Assembly (NCBI GenBank): GCA_012034765.1
Contig: JAAUOU010000029.1
Span: forward strand, 1 to 42,930
Length of the DNA: 42,930 nucleotides
DNA from: Pleurocapsaceae cyanobacterium CSU_1_1
Lineage (GTDB): Bacteria; Cyanobacteriota; Cyanobacteriia; Cyanobacteriales; Xenococcaceae
Direction of reading: 5' to 3'
The notes beneath the pieces are model-generated. The model was not told the DNA's origin. It searched no databases and saw only the letters and a list, made by a program, of their open reading frames with translations. Position numbers and translations under genes: made by a program. Below, piece after piece: positions 10,400 through 18,407 of the stretch (position 1 is the first letter of the stretch; each line of letters starts with the position of its first letter).

Positions 10400-10765
10400 T
10401 TAAGCGGGAACTAGTTGCCCAATTGTTTGGAGTAATTCATTGTCAGCCAATGGTTTAGTAAGATAAGCAGCAGCACCCTGCCTGAGTCCCCAGAACTTAT
10501 CGAGTTCAGTTGCCTTGCTAGAGCAGAAAATAATCGGGATTTTACTCATTTCTGGATTAGCTTTGAGATGACGGCAAATTTCAAAGCCACTTCGTCCTGG
10601 AAGAATAACATCGAGAATAATAACATCAGGCCGACAACTAGTAATTTTGGCCAGAACTTCTTCCCCATTGTCAATGGTTTGAACTTTAAAGCCAGCACGG
10701 TCTAAAATTAGAGCGATCGCCGTGCGTTCTACCAAAGAATCTTCAACTATTAGAGCTGTGTTCAT
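10400..10765 (-). CDS. CheY/PilH-type single-domain response regulator
   Basis: A 121-residue stand-alone receiver. The acidic pocket (Glu8, Asp9), acceptor Asp52 (LDVILPGRSG), Ser82 and Lys104 (YLTKP) are all present. The reading frame is open further upstream to 10921, but the ATG at 10765 starts exactly at the conserved first strand (MNTALIVEDS) and is preceded by an A/G-rich ribosome-binding stretch, so the longer form is rejected. It lies 32 bp upstream of cheW. It is closely similar, with the same key positions, to the regulator encoded at 25839-26201. Confidence 0.92.
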   Translation of the reverse strand: MNTALIVEDSLVERTAIALILDRAGFKVQTIDNGEEVLAKITSCRPDVIILDVILPGRSGFEICRHLKANPEMSKIPIIFCSSKATELDKFWGLRQGAAAYLTKPLADNELLQTIGQLVPA

Positions 10766-10890
10766 TATTTTTTCTTTTTTGGGTAAATTGTTGAAATAGA
10801 CGGCGGCCAATAGATGCCAGTTGAAAAAGCTAAAGCTGAAGTTGAAATTCAAAATTTTGTGATTCATCTTACTATTGATAGATCGCGAAT

Positions 10891-11166
10891 TCAGCAATAA
10901 AGCGTCACATCCTCTCCACATTTCTCTGCTAGGTAAGTCAGGGACTTAAAACGTAAAGCAACTAGCTGTTCGTAAAAAGGATTAAGCTTACAAAGAGGTG
11001 GAATCGAAATAACTGTGTGCTTAAAAACTCTAATTTTTCGCTCAAAAGGACAACGAGCAGGTATTATTCGGCAAATCAAATGAGCTAAAGGACTATTAAT
11101 TTTTCTTGACTCAAACTGATGACGGACAAAATGTAAGACAGAAAAAACAATCGATATATTGTTCAT
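10891..11166 (-). CDS. Mo-dependent nitrogenase C-terminal-domain protein (Mo-nitro_C family)
   Basis: A 91-residue protein matching the short cyanobacterial family named after the Mo-dependent nitrogenase C-terminal domain. Diagnostic stretches are SPLAHLICRIIPARCPFE, IPPLCKLNPFYEQLVALRF and YLAEKCGED. No biochemical role is established for stand-alone members, and no nif gene is nearby. It sits inside the chemosensory operon, 38 bp after the PatA-like gene and 125 bp before cheY, on the same strand. That placement suggests co-expression with motility genes rather than nitrogen fixation (inference). Confidence 0.8.
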   Translation of the reverse strand: MNNISIVFSVLHFVRHQFESRKINSPLAHLICRIIPARCPFERKIRVFKHTVISIPPLCKLNPFYEQLVALRFKSLTYLAEKCGEDVTLYC

Positions 11167-11204
11167 GGTTTTACAAGAAAGTTATTTATTTTTTGTCTAG
11201 CTAT

Positions 11205-12470
11205 TTAGGCTACATTTTTGCTACTAGCCAAACCTGACGATGCACCAAGCTTTAGCTGACTAAGGGTGCAATGTCGTAGATGCTTATTCAGCACTTCTGT
11301 TACTGCTACTGCATCTACTCTGTTTTTGCTCAGAAATCCCGAAGCACCAACCATTTTTGCTTTCAGGCGATCGACCACGCCATCATTTCCTGTCAAAATC
11401 ACAATTGGAGTATTGCGAAAGTGAGCAATGCGACGTAATTTTTCGCACACTTCGTAACCATTAGTGTTAGGCATCATTAAATCCAAAAAAATTAGATCTG
11501 GTTTGAGAGCCAATAAGACACTAAAAGCTCTTAAGGGATCATTAATACCAGTAAATCGATAGCCTTTATCCGTTAAAAACTTTTCCATAGAATTACAGAT
11601 TAAGGGACTATCATCAACACAGGCTATTAAAGGCTGTTCAATGGCAGTAGTAAATGTAGCCAACACAGGAACTGGCAAATCGGGAACGTTAATGAGTTCA
11701 ACTAGTCCTGATTGAATATATGGCAGTAAAAAGCAAGTAACGGTTAAAGGTTTCCGCTCCATCTCTATCCCCAAATCTCTCAGGGTTTTTTGACCATCTA
11801 ACAAATTACTGAGCATTTCAAAAACTCTAGCAGAAGTACTTTGCTGCATTTGATCTACCTGTGAGATTACTGGAGCTTGGTTAAGATTTAAGTTATCTAC
11901 CTGAGCTTTTTGCCAAGCAAGTCGTTGTCGTTCAACTTCAGCAACTACTCGATTGCCATCTAGTAGAATGATTCCTTTGGATGAGGATGGAAGTTGTTTT
12001 AGTTCATAATTAGTTTGTTGGCTTTGGGTAGCATCAAACCAACTTTCTACTAGGGTTGACCAAACAATTTTAGTTGCTTGCTCGCGGGTTATTTTCTTCT
12101 GCTGTACCCAAGAACAGAGTAACTGATATTGCCAACATCTGTTACCATCATCAATTGAAACTTTATCTGCTTGAGTAGCTTCAGTTTCCCATTTGGCTAT
12201 GTCAGAAATGTGTTCGGGAAGAAAAACAGTTAGATTTCTATACCATCTTTTAACTGCATGAATTCCTCCATTAGCATAAAAAACATGACCTGAATTAAGA
12301 TATACTGTCCATTTACTTCCTCTAGCATTGGTAAGTATTAATTGACCGCTAAATTTTACCTGCTTAAGATTAGTAAATAATTCAGTTTGAACTGATACGC
12401 TGAATTCTTTGCTCAAAGTGTTCGGCGTATCAGGTAGTAGTGAATTGGAACTTGAAAGTTGATGATTCAT
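11205..12470 (-). CDS. PatA/PixG-like response regulator (DUF4388/PATAN plus receiver)
   Basis: First gene of the chemosensory operon, 421 residues. The N-terminal part (about 25-100) carries the DUF4388/PATAN-type fold signature with FSGQLILTNARGSKWTVYL and GHVFYANGG. A helical middle segment follows, and then a C-terminal receiver from about 283 with acidic pocket DDS, acceptor Asp in FLDLMMPNTNGYEVC, and Lys in FLSKN. Proteins of this layout (PatA, PixG, PilG-like) act upstream of CheA-type kinases in cyanobacterial phototaxis, and PatA in heterocyst patterning. The gene order here (PatA-like, CheY, CheW, MCP, CheA) matches pixGHIJL, so a motility role is the best guess. Confidence 0.87.
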   Translation of the reverse strand: MNHQLSSSNSLLPDTPNTLSKEFSVSVQTELFTNLKQVKFSGQLILTNARGSKWTVYLNSGHVFYANGGIHAVKRWYRNLTVFLPEHISDIAKWETEATQADKVSIDDGNRCWQYQLLCSWVQQKKITREQATKIVWSTLVESWFDATQSQQTNYELKQLPSSSKGIILLDGNRVVAEVERQRLAWQKAQVDNLNLNQAPVISQVDQMQQSTSARVFEMLSNLLDGQKTLRDLGIEMERKPLTVTCFLLPYIQSGLVELINVPDLPVPVLATFTTAIEQPLIACVDDSPLICNSMEKFLTDKGYRFTGINDPLRAFSVLLALKPDLIFLDLMMPNTNGYEVCEKLRRIAHFRNTPIVILTGNDGVVDRLKAKMVGASGFLSKNRVDAVAVTEVLNKHLRHCTLSQLKLGASSGLASSKNVA

Positions 12471-12594
12471 CGCTCTAATTTTAAATAGTTTTTGATTCTA
12501 AAAATAATGTTTCGTAGATGAAAATCTTGGCAGATAATTTAATGTGCAATGTTTTTATCTATAATCGTTAGCAACTCAATTAGAGATCAGCCCA

Positions 12595-12627
12595 GACTCC
12601 TAGAGCAATGAAAGTTAATTAGGAGTC
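12595..12627. terminator. stem-loop between gamma-CA gene and chemosensory operon
   Basis: Perfect 8-bp arms GACTCCTA / TAGGAGTC enclose a 17-nt loop. The plus-strand side is followed by TTTAT; the minus-strand side has no T-run. It lies just past the 3' end of the gamma-carbonic anhydrase gene and upstream of the PatA-like gene, so it may separate the two transcripts. Confidence 0.4.
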
Positions 12628-12675
12628 TTTATACTTCTAGGTTAGCCATGCGCTAGGACTGTCATGACCTGGAGT

Positions 12676-13356
12676 TTAGGCTATTCTGAGTCTTTGCTGC
12701 ATTTCTTGGGAGTAAACAGAAGCTGATTCGGTGTCAGCTTCTGCTACTGACCTGCTCAGACTTTTAAAGTGGTCGCTGTAATTAACAAACGGTAACTGAT
12801 TGGCTGCTGCTTGAGTAGTAATTAAAGCCCCAGCTGGTACATATCTACCATCTCCAATTTCTACTCCCATGATTAATGCTTTGGGTTCAATAATGCAGTT
12901 TTTGCCTACTATTGCTTTGAAAATCAATGACTGCATACCGACAAAGGTATCTGCACCGATGCTAGCAGGGCCGTGTACTTGGCATTGATGAGTTAGAGAT
13001 ACGCGATCTTCAATATATGCACCATAAAATTCTCCTGCTACTTCTACTAGTGACTCTTCGACGAATTCTTGATCATGGTAAGCATCTAGAGCATGAAGCA
13101 CTACACAGCCTTGGATTTTAACATCATTACCTACCCAAACGGGTTGACCCTCATAACCACGAATAGATGTAGCAGGAGCAACTGTAACTCTTTTACCGAG
13201 GTGAACGTTACCAGTGACAACAGCGAGAGGATGAACGCTAGCAGTTGGTTGGATTACTGGACTTTTTCCTGGAGAGTAGAAAGAAGCATTATTAACATTA
13301 GCGTTGGTGTCATTATTAGTTTGAGCATTTTGAAAGTGAATGAGGTTTTTCATCAA
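12676..13356 (-). CDS. free-standing CcmM-type gamma-carbonic anhydrase domain
   Basis: A left-handed beta-helix protein of the gamma-carbonic anhydrase family, closest in pattern to the N-terminal domain of the carboxysome protein CcmM: SIRGYEGQPVWVGNDVKIQ, SIGADTFVGMQSLIF, GDGRYVPAGALITTQ. The three candidate zinc histidines are His88, His123 and His128 (LTHQCQVHGP), with the last two spaced as in CcmM; an insertion of about 8 residues separates the first from them. It ends at 226 residues and has none of the RbcS-like repeats of full CcmM. The N-terminus (1-30) is Asn-rich. The start is supported by an AGAAGG sequence 8 nt upstream. CO2/bicarbonate interconversion or a scaffold role is possible; activity is not shown. 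Confidence 0.82.
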   Translation of the reverse strand: MMKNLIHFQNAQTNNDTNANVNNASFYSPGKSPVIQPTASVHPLAVVTGNVHLGKRVTVAPATSIRGYEGQPVWVGNDVKIQGCVVLHALDAYHDQEFVEESLVEVAGEFYGAYIEDRVSLTHQCQVHGPASIGADTFVGMQSLIFKAIVGKNCIIEPKALIMGVEIGDGRYVPAGALITTQAAANQLPFVNYSDHFKSLSRSVAEADTESASVYSQEMQQRLRIA

Positions 13357-13486
13357 AAATACCTTCTCTTGTTGTTGAAATTATTAAGCTTTTTGCAGAT
13401 AGTAAAGTGTATATCTAGATCAGATGTTCCAAACTCTAAGGATTTTCCTGAACATATCTATCTTTATCTATCTAATTTGTAATCAT

Positions 13487-13561
13487 CCTAGTTTGTCAAA
13501 GGTAACAAACTAGGGACAAAAAGGTACAAACACCAAAAATAATCTACTTTATGAGTAGATT
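13487..13561. promoter_or_regulatory. two perfect inverted repeats upstream of the gamma-CA gene
   Basis: First: CCTAGTTTGT, 8-nt spacer, ACAAACTAGG (13487-13514), a 10-bp perfect dyad. Second: AATCTACT, 5-nt loop, AGTAGATT (13541-13561). Both lie 130-205 bp upstream of the gamma-carbonic anhydrase start. On the minus strand the second hairpin is followed by ATTTTTGG, so it could be an attenuator; the first has the symmetry of an operator. No known regulator site is recognised. Confidence 0.4.
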
Positions 13562-13953
13562 GGAAACAAATAATGAAAACTTACTTGCTGAAAGAAGATA
13601 AAAACTTGTTTCATCATTAAATTTCTAAAACTTTAAATATCGGCATTTATCTTAAATAAAATAAACATAACTTCATTTTCCCTTTTTGATTTAGAATTGC
13701 CTTTTTTAAGCCCTCCAGGAGATTAATTCTAATTTTCAGATATTCTAGTTTTTTTTCTTGTTGTTTTTTTTACAGGTAATTGCTTTTTCTACTGATTTTT
13801 GCCACTAATAGTAATTAATACCTAAAATTGAAGTTGTTCGATCTCGATATTTTTCGATATTATCTACCGTCTTTTTTCTCATGAATTTAATTTTTGGATA
13901 AGTCTATTCTTGTTCCTAGAATGTCACTTTTTATGATTTATATTAGTGCTTAT
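13562..13953. other. non-coding stretch, nothing recognised
   Basis: About 390 bp of AT-rich DNA with no open frame of convincing length, no tRNA-like or known RNA structure seen by eye. It separates the inverted repeats from the tandem-duplicated small ORFs. Poly-T and poly-C tracts are present but no clear stem-loop with a T-tail. Confidence 0.5.
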
Positions 13954-13985
13954 AAGTAAGTCAACCTAAGTAAACCTAGAAATTA

Positions 13986-14138
13986 ATGAACATCAATAGA
14001 ACCCACAGATTAACTATTGTCGATAAAAAGTTTAAAATTTTTCAGGTCAATCATGCTCAAGAACAAGTCAATTTAAAAATTGCTCAAAAAGCTAATATAG
14101 TCAGGATCATTTCTCAAGATCAGAAAGAAGCAGCCTAA
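13986..14138 (+). CDS. small hypothetical protein (50 aa), copy 1 of a tandem pair
   Basis: An intact 50-residue ORF, MNINRTHRLTIVDKKFKIF at its start and RIISQDQKEAA at its end. It is hydrophilic, basic in the middle, with no membrane segment and no recognised domain. A good intrinsic terminator follows the second copy at 14408-14436, consistent with a plus-strand transcript covering both. The near-duplicate downstream keeps most codons apart from one frameshift. No function can be given; a small regulatory or toxin/antitoxin-like protein is only a guess. Confidence 0.5.
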   Translation: MNINRTHRLTIVDKKFKIFQVNHAQEQVNLKIAQKANIVRIISQDQKEAA

Positions 14139-14205
14139 AGTTGCTCTGATGTAAAAAAACACACACTGCTAAAAGTAAGTAAACCTAAGTAAATCCTAGA
14201 AATTA

Positions 14206-14359
14206 ATGAACATCAATAGAACCCACAGACTAACTATTGTCGATAAAAAGTTTAAAATTTTTCAGGTTAATCAGGCTCAAGAACAAGTCAATTTAAAAAA
14301 TTGCTCAAAAAGCTAATATAGTCAGGATCATTTCTCAAGATCACAAAGAAGCGGCCTAA
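14206..14359 (+). pseudogene. small hypothetical protein, frameshifted copy 2
   Basis: Second copy of the 50-aa ORF. An extra A (run of six A at 14295-14300 instead of five) shifts the frame, giving a 36-residue product ending LKNCSKS at 14316. The original stop codon survives at 14357-14359, and the sequence beyond the shift still matches copy 1. Confidence 0.7.
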
Positions 14360-14407
14360 AGTTTCTTTGATTTCCAAAAACCATGGTGCTAAAACTTATT
14401 GCTATTC

Positions 14408-14436
14408 AAAGATGTCTAAAAAGGCATCTTTTTTTT
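14408..14436 (+). terminator. intrinsic terminator after the duplicated small ORFs
   Basis: Stem AAAGATGTC / GGCATCTTT (one T-G wobble) with a TAAAAA loop, followed by a run of T to 14436. Strong and correctly placed to end a plus-strand transcript from the small-ORF pair. Confidence 0.8.
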
Positions 14437-14498
14437 AGGTTATAAAAATCAAAGTCCAAAAAAACTCACAACATCTATTATTACTAGAGCGTGAGTAT

Positions 14499-14610
14499 AT
14501 ATATAGCCGTACAAATTTAGATTAGGACATTAATAGTAATCGGCTTGTAAGTAGGAAATAGGAGATAGGAAATAGGAAAAGTTTTAATGTTTTTACGTAA
14601 GGCTATATAT
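14499..14610. repeat. 112-bp element with 14-bp inverted ends enclosing heptamer repeats
   Basis: ATATATAGCCGTAC at 14499-14512 is matched in inverse orientation at 14597-14610 with one mismatch. Between them lies a TAGGAAA-type heptamer repeat (about 14553-14580). The layout could be a small MITE-like element or a long hairpin in the 3' region of the NRPS gene. No target-site duplication was verified. Confidence 0.4.
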
Positions 14611-14690
14611 TCAACTATGTTGAGAAACTCAATTGAAGCATTTCATAACTTTCACCTATTTGTGTCAGGCAGTCAGGAATAAACCTTTAA

Positions 14691-17600
14691 TTAATTTTGT
14701 TTCTGTAGTAGTGCCAACCGTATTTTTTCTGCTAATATTGCTACATTAGGTTCTTGCAGGACTTCCAAATGTTCTCCAGGTATATCATCAATATATAAAC
14801 CAGAAAGAGCAAACTGTTGCCAATCTAGTTTAGAGTCCATATCGTCGGCTGCACGAAACAGATTAATTGAACCTGGATAGGGTTGAATTACATAATTTTT
14901 ATTTACTGTTTGATGTTCGCGAGTAAGTTGAATATATTCCGCCTGATCAAAATTACGGCTGGTTTCGTCGGCAAAATTTTCTCGTATCCAGTTGATTTGA
15001 TAAAGATTAGATCTAGTAAGATTCATCACTAAATCTAACCGCCATTTCACTCGATCTAGTATATGGCTAAGACCTTTGGTGCGAACTTTGTTAATATGAC
15101 CAAAAAAACGAGCTTGTAAAGAAAGATCATGACGAACTGCATTTTGAGCAGGACAAAACGTGTCTACCATTCCTAAAAACTTAACTTCTCGTCCTTGAGA
15201 TACAAGTCTTTGGGCGATTTCATAAGCAATGACTCCCCCAAATGAAACACCTATTAAATAATAGGCTCCTTGAGGCTGGATTTTGAGCAATTCCTCAGTA
15301 TAGTAAGCTGCCGAACCCATAATATCTCTGGGATGAGGTTTATTTGGTTCATTACTTAAAAATGATGATAATCCATGTAAGCTAATATCTGCGCCTAAAT
15401 ATTTAGCTAAAGGTCGATAGAATTCTAAACCGTAGCCTAAATTATGAATGCCAAATAAAGTTAAGTCAGAATTGCCCTGTTTAATTGGTACAAAGCTTTT
15501 GGGATGGGAATTATTTTGCTCTTGGCGAATTAAAGCAGCTAAATTTTCTAAAGTTGATGCCTGAAAGACATTGGCAACGGAAATATCCTGTTGATATCTA
15601 TTTTTAATCTCAGTTGCTAAACGTGCTGCTAATAAAGAATTACCGCCTAATTCAAGAAAGTTATCTTGAATACTAATAGATTCAATCCCTAAAATCTCTT
15701 GTAAAAGCTTTACAATCTCTGCTTCTAGGCGATTACCCTGCGGGTATCCTAAAGGACTAGCTTCTCGATCGCGAGGTATAACTATAGATACAGGCGATCG
15801 CTCTACATTAATAGCAGACAAAGCACGATAGTCTATTTTGTCACTGGTAGTTAAGGGAAAAGCCTCAATAAAAATAAAACTGCCTGGAATCATATAGGGA
15901 GGCAATTTCTCTTGTAGGTAATGACGGAGTTGTTCTGTTGTTGGTTGCTTGCCTTTACTTGGCACTATGTAAGCAGCGAGAGTTTCCCCTAGCTTATTTT
16001 CACGCACCACTACAGCAGTTTCCTGAACTAAAGGAGATTGAGATAATACGGCTTCAATTTCTCCCAGTTCAATCCGCAAGCCTTGAATATTGACTTGACG
16101 GTCGATTCGACCTAAGAATTGAATTGAACCATCAGCTAAATAGCGTCCTAAATCCCCTGTTTTATATAAACGTTCTCCAGGCACATAAGGATTAGCCACA
16201 AACCTTTCAGCAGTTAATTCAGGTCGATTGAGATAGCCTTGAGCAACTCCTGCACCACTAATATGAATTTCGGCTGCTACTCCTATAGGTACTGGTTGTA
16301 AATTTCGATCTAAGAGATAAACTCTCATGTTTGGTATGGGACTACCTACAGGCAGAGACTTAAAATGACAGTCAATTTGCTCAGGGATTTGATAAACAGT
16401 TACTACTCCCGTGCCTTCTGTTTGACCATAAATATTAGCAAGTTTGACTTCAGGCTTAAATGTCTCGCGCCAGCACTGATAAATTTCTGGGGTTACTTGT
16501 TCTCCTCCTGCTGCTACTAAGCGCACCTGATTGTCTAATAAATCTTGGCGGTAGTCTTGAGTTTGTTGAGCGAAAATTCCCGAGAAATTACGCCAAAAAG
16601 AAGGAACATGATCTACGATCGTCACCCCATAATCTTTGATTAGTTCCAATAACTTGAGAGGATTACGGGTTTCTTGGGTGGTAATAATTAAAACGCTTAC
16701 ACCTTGAGCTAAAGGCATCAATAATTGTCTAGCAGAAACAATTAGAGCAATTGAACCACGATGAAGATAAATATCTTTGGGGGTAATGTCGAAAGCTAAC
16801 TGTAAAGATTGAGCATAATGGCTTAAGTTGCCGTGAGTTAGCATGACTCCTTTGGGTTTACCAGTAGAGCCTGAAGTATAGACGATGTGAGCCAAATCTG
16901 AACTGGTTACAGTTTCATTTAAATTAACAGGAGACTCTTGGGCAATTTGCTCCCAGTCTCCGTCAATACAAACAGTCTGCTCAATCTGGTTAGGTAATTT
17001 GTCCAGTAAACTTGTTTGAGTAAGCAATACCTTTATCTGAGCATCTTCGAGAATAAACGCCAGTCTAGCGGTAGGATTACTAATATCTAGAGGTGCATAA
17101 GCTGCACCTGCTTTGAGAATTGCCAAGACTCCTACAACCATAGCTAGCGATCGCTCTATACATAAACCTACTAATGATTCTTTAGTAACACCAATAGTTT
17201 TTAAGTAATGAGCTAGCTGATTTGCTTGGGCATTTAATTCGCCGTAAGTTAACTGTTGCCCTTGACAGATAATTGCCACTGCTTCAGGGTTGTTTTGAAC
17301 TTGGGTTTCAAATAATTGATGAATAGGTTGTTCTGTCGATATCGTTGGGGTTTGATTCCACTCCACTAAAACTTGCTGTTGTTCAGTACTTGATACTAAA
17401 GGCAGAGAGGCAATTTCATCTTCAGGCTTAGTAACAATTGCTTGGAGTAATACCTGATAGTTATCTGAGATCCTTTGAATAGTTTGAGGGTCAAATAAAT
17501 CGCGATCGTATTCGAGCTTACAAATCAAATGTCCTGATTCTTTGACAACATCCAGAAATAATTCCCGTGCAGGTAGATTTGTAGTTAATTGAGCTTCCGA

Positions 17601-18134
17601 AGTTGTAGCCAGGCTATTAAATCTAAACAAGATTTGTGATAAAGCTGGGACTGGAAACTTAGGATCTTCTGCAACTAGAGCTTCGGTTAAAGTAGCGATG
17701 CTCAAATCAGAGTAATTACTCCCTGCTAAAATTTGAGCTTGAATGGTTGTCAATAACTCTGAAAACTTTAGCTCATCTGTAATTGCACTCCTGATTGGTA
17801 ATATTTCTAGCTTGGTTTGATTAGGATTAACATACCAATCTAAACAGCCAACTAATATATCTTCTTGATTAGTATAACGGTGCAGTAAAACCTCAAAAGC
17901 ACCCAGCAAAATCACGGCAACTGGAATAGCTTCTAGTTGAGCAATTTTCCCTAAAGCCTGACTCAGATCTTCAGACAGTGCAAACAGATGTTGTTCAAAA
18001 CTAACGTGGCATTTATCGTTCTTTTTATCTATATTTGACTTGGCAATACTTGTTCTGACTCGATCCGTTGGAAAATCTAATAAGGGAGCAATATTTTCTA
18101 ATTTTTTTCGCCAGTAACTAGTGGACATGGACAT
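14691..18134 (-). CDS. single-module NRPS-like synthetase (partial C, A, PCP, TE)
   Basis: An 1147-residue multidomain enzyme. Residues 1-270 match only the C-terminal lobe of a condensation domain (YWRKKLENIAPLLDFPTD onwards); the catalytic HHxxxDG lobe is absent. The adenylation domain runs from about 280 to 780 (AHIVYTSGSTGKPKGV, YGQTEGTGV, ERLYKTGDLGRYL, GRIDRQVNIQG). A carrier domain has the pantetheine serine in LELGGNSLLAARL, and a C-terminal thioesterase has GVSFGG plus a downstream GEHLEVL. At the A4 position, where amino-acid-activating domains have Asp in the pocket, the sequence reads RGSIALIVSARQLL, with no Asp there. The substrate may therefore lack a free alpha-amino group (inference). 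No tailoring genes are adjacent, so the product is unknown. Confidence 0.88.
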   Translation of the reverse strand: MSMSTSYWRKKLENIAPLLDFPTDRVRTSIAKSNIDKKNDKCHVSFEQHLFALSEDLSQALGKIAQLEAIPVAVILLGAFEVLLHRYTNQEDILVGCLDWYVNPNQTKLEILPIRSAITDELKFSELLTTIQAQILAGSNYSDLSIATLTEALVAEDPKFPVPALSQILFRFNSLATTSEAQLTTNLPARELFLDVVKESGHLICKLEYDRDLFDPQTIQRISDNYQVLLQAIVTKPEDEIASLPLVSSTEQQQVLVEWNQTPTISTEQPIHQLFETQVQNNPEAVAIICQGQQLTYGELNAQANQLAHYLKTIGVTKESLVGLCIERSLAMVVGVLAILKAGAAYAPLDISNPTARLAFILEDAQIKVLLTQTSLLDKLPNQIEQTVCIDGDWEQIAQESPVNLNETVTSSDLAHIVYTSGSTGKPKGVMLTHGNLSHYAQSLQLAFDITPKDIYLHRGSIALIVSARQLLMPLAQGVSVLIITTQETRNPLKLLELIKDYGVTIVDHVPSFWRNFSGIFAQQTQDYRQDLLDNQVRLVAAGGEQVTPEIYQCWRETFKPEVKLANIYGQTEGTGVVTVYQIPEQIDCHFKSLPVGSPIPNMRVYLLDRNLQPVPIGVAAEIHISGAGVAQGYLNRPELTAERFVANPYVPGERLYKTGDLGRYLADGSIQFLGRIDRQVNIQGLRIELGEIEAVLSQSPLVQETAVVVRENKLGETLAAYIVPSKGKQPTTEQLRHYLQEKLPPYMIPGSFIFIEAFPLTTSDKIDYRALSAINVERSPVSIVIPRDREASPLGYPQGNRLEAEIVKLLQEILGIESISIQDNFLELGGNSLLAARLATEIKNRYQQDISVANVFQASTLENLAALIRQEQNNSHPKSFVPIKQGNSDLTLFGIHNLGYGLEFYRPLAKYLGADISLHGLSSFLSNEPNKPHPRDIMGSAAYYTEELLKIQPQGAYYLIGVSFGGVIAYEIAQRLVSQGREVKFLGMVDTFCPAQNAVRHDLSLQARFFGHINKVRTKGLSHILDRVKWRLDLVMNLTRSNLYQINWIRENFADETSRNFDQAEYIQLTREHQTVNKNYVIQPYPGSINLFRAADDMDSKLDWQQFALSGLYIDDIPGEHLEVLQEPNVAILAEKIRLALLQKQN

Positions 18135-18177
18135 AAATAAAGCATCTATTCAAAAAGCTTGAAACCTTTGAGCTAAA

Positions 18178-18215
18178 AGACTTTTGACTTTTGACTTTTG
18201 ACTTTTGACTTCCGC
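18178..18215. repeat. heptameric repeat (TTTTGAC)5 upstream of the NRPS gene
   Basis: About five copies of the same TTTTGAC heptamer found at 6701-6766, followed by the palindromic CCGCGTAGCGG, 45 bp upstream of the NRPS start. Same repeat class and same orientation as the copy in the chemosensory operon. Confidence 0.85.
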
Positions 18216-18407
18216 GTAGCGGTACTAGTTTGGCGATAATCGCGAGTCCATAATGATGTCTTTTCTTGCTGAAACATACTAAGCAACATAAATATATAAA
18301 TATTAATATACATCTGTTATTTAGCGATTTTTTGCGTTTATTTAATAATTAGATACAAAATGGCACAATTAAATATATTGTTATGAGGTTTATTCATGTC
18401 TTTGTTT

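Larger units (their letters stand above)
13954..14362. repeat. 220-bp tandem direct duplication carrying a small ORF
   Basis: Two near-identical copies begin at about 13954 and 14173. The ATG of the ORF recurs at 13986 and 14206, a period of 220 bp. Differences are a handful of substitutions and small indels. The duplication includes about 30 bp of upstream sequence with repeated AAGTAAG/CCTAAGTAAA motifs, so each copy carries its own leader. Confidence 0.9.

Noticed and set aside
10766-10921. Upstream extension of the CheY gene (52 extra residues)
   Set aside because: The extension overlaps the end of the Mo-nitro_C gene, has no family similarity, and the receiver fold begins exactly at the ATG at 10765.
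13093-13482. Plus-strand 129-codon ORF opposite the gamma-CA gene
   Set aside because: Antisense of a well-conserved hexapeptide protein; its translation is not protein-like.
18213-18290. Small ORF upstream of the NRPS gene running into the heptamer repeat
   Set aside because: Its C-terminal part is only translated repeat (KVKSQKSK), with no sign of selection.
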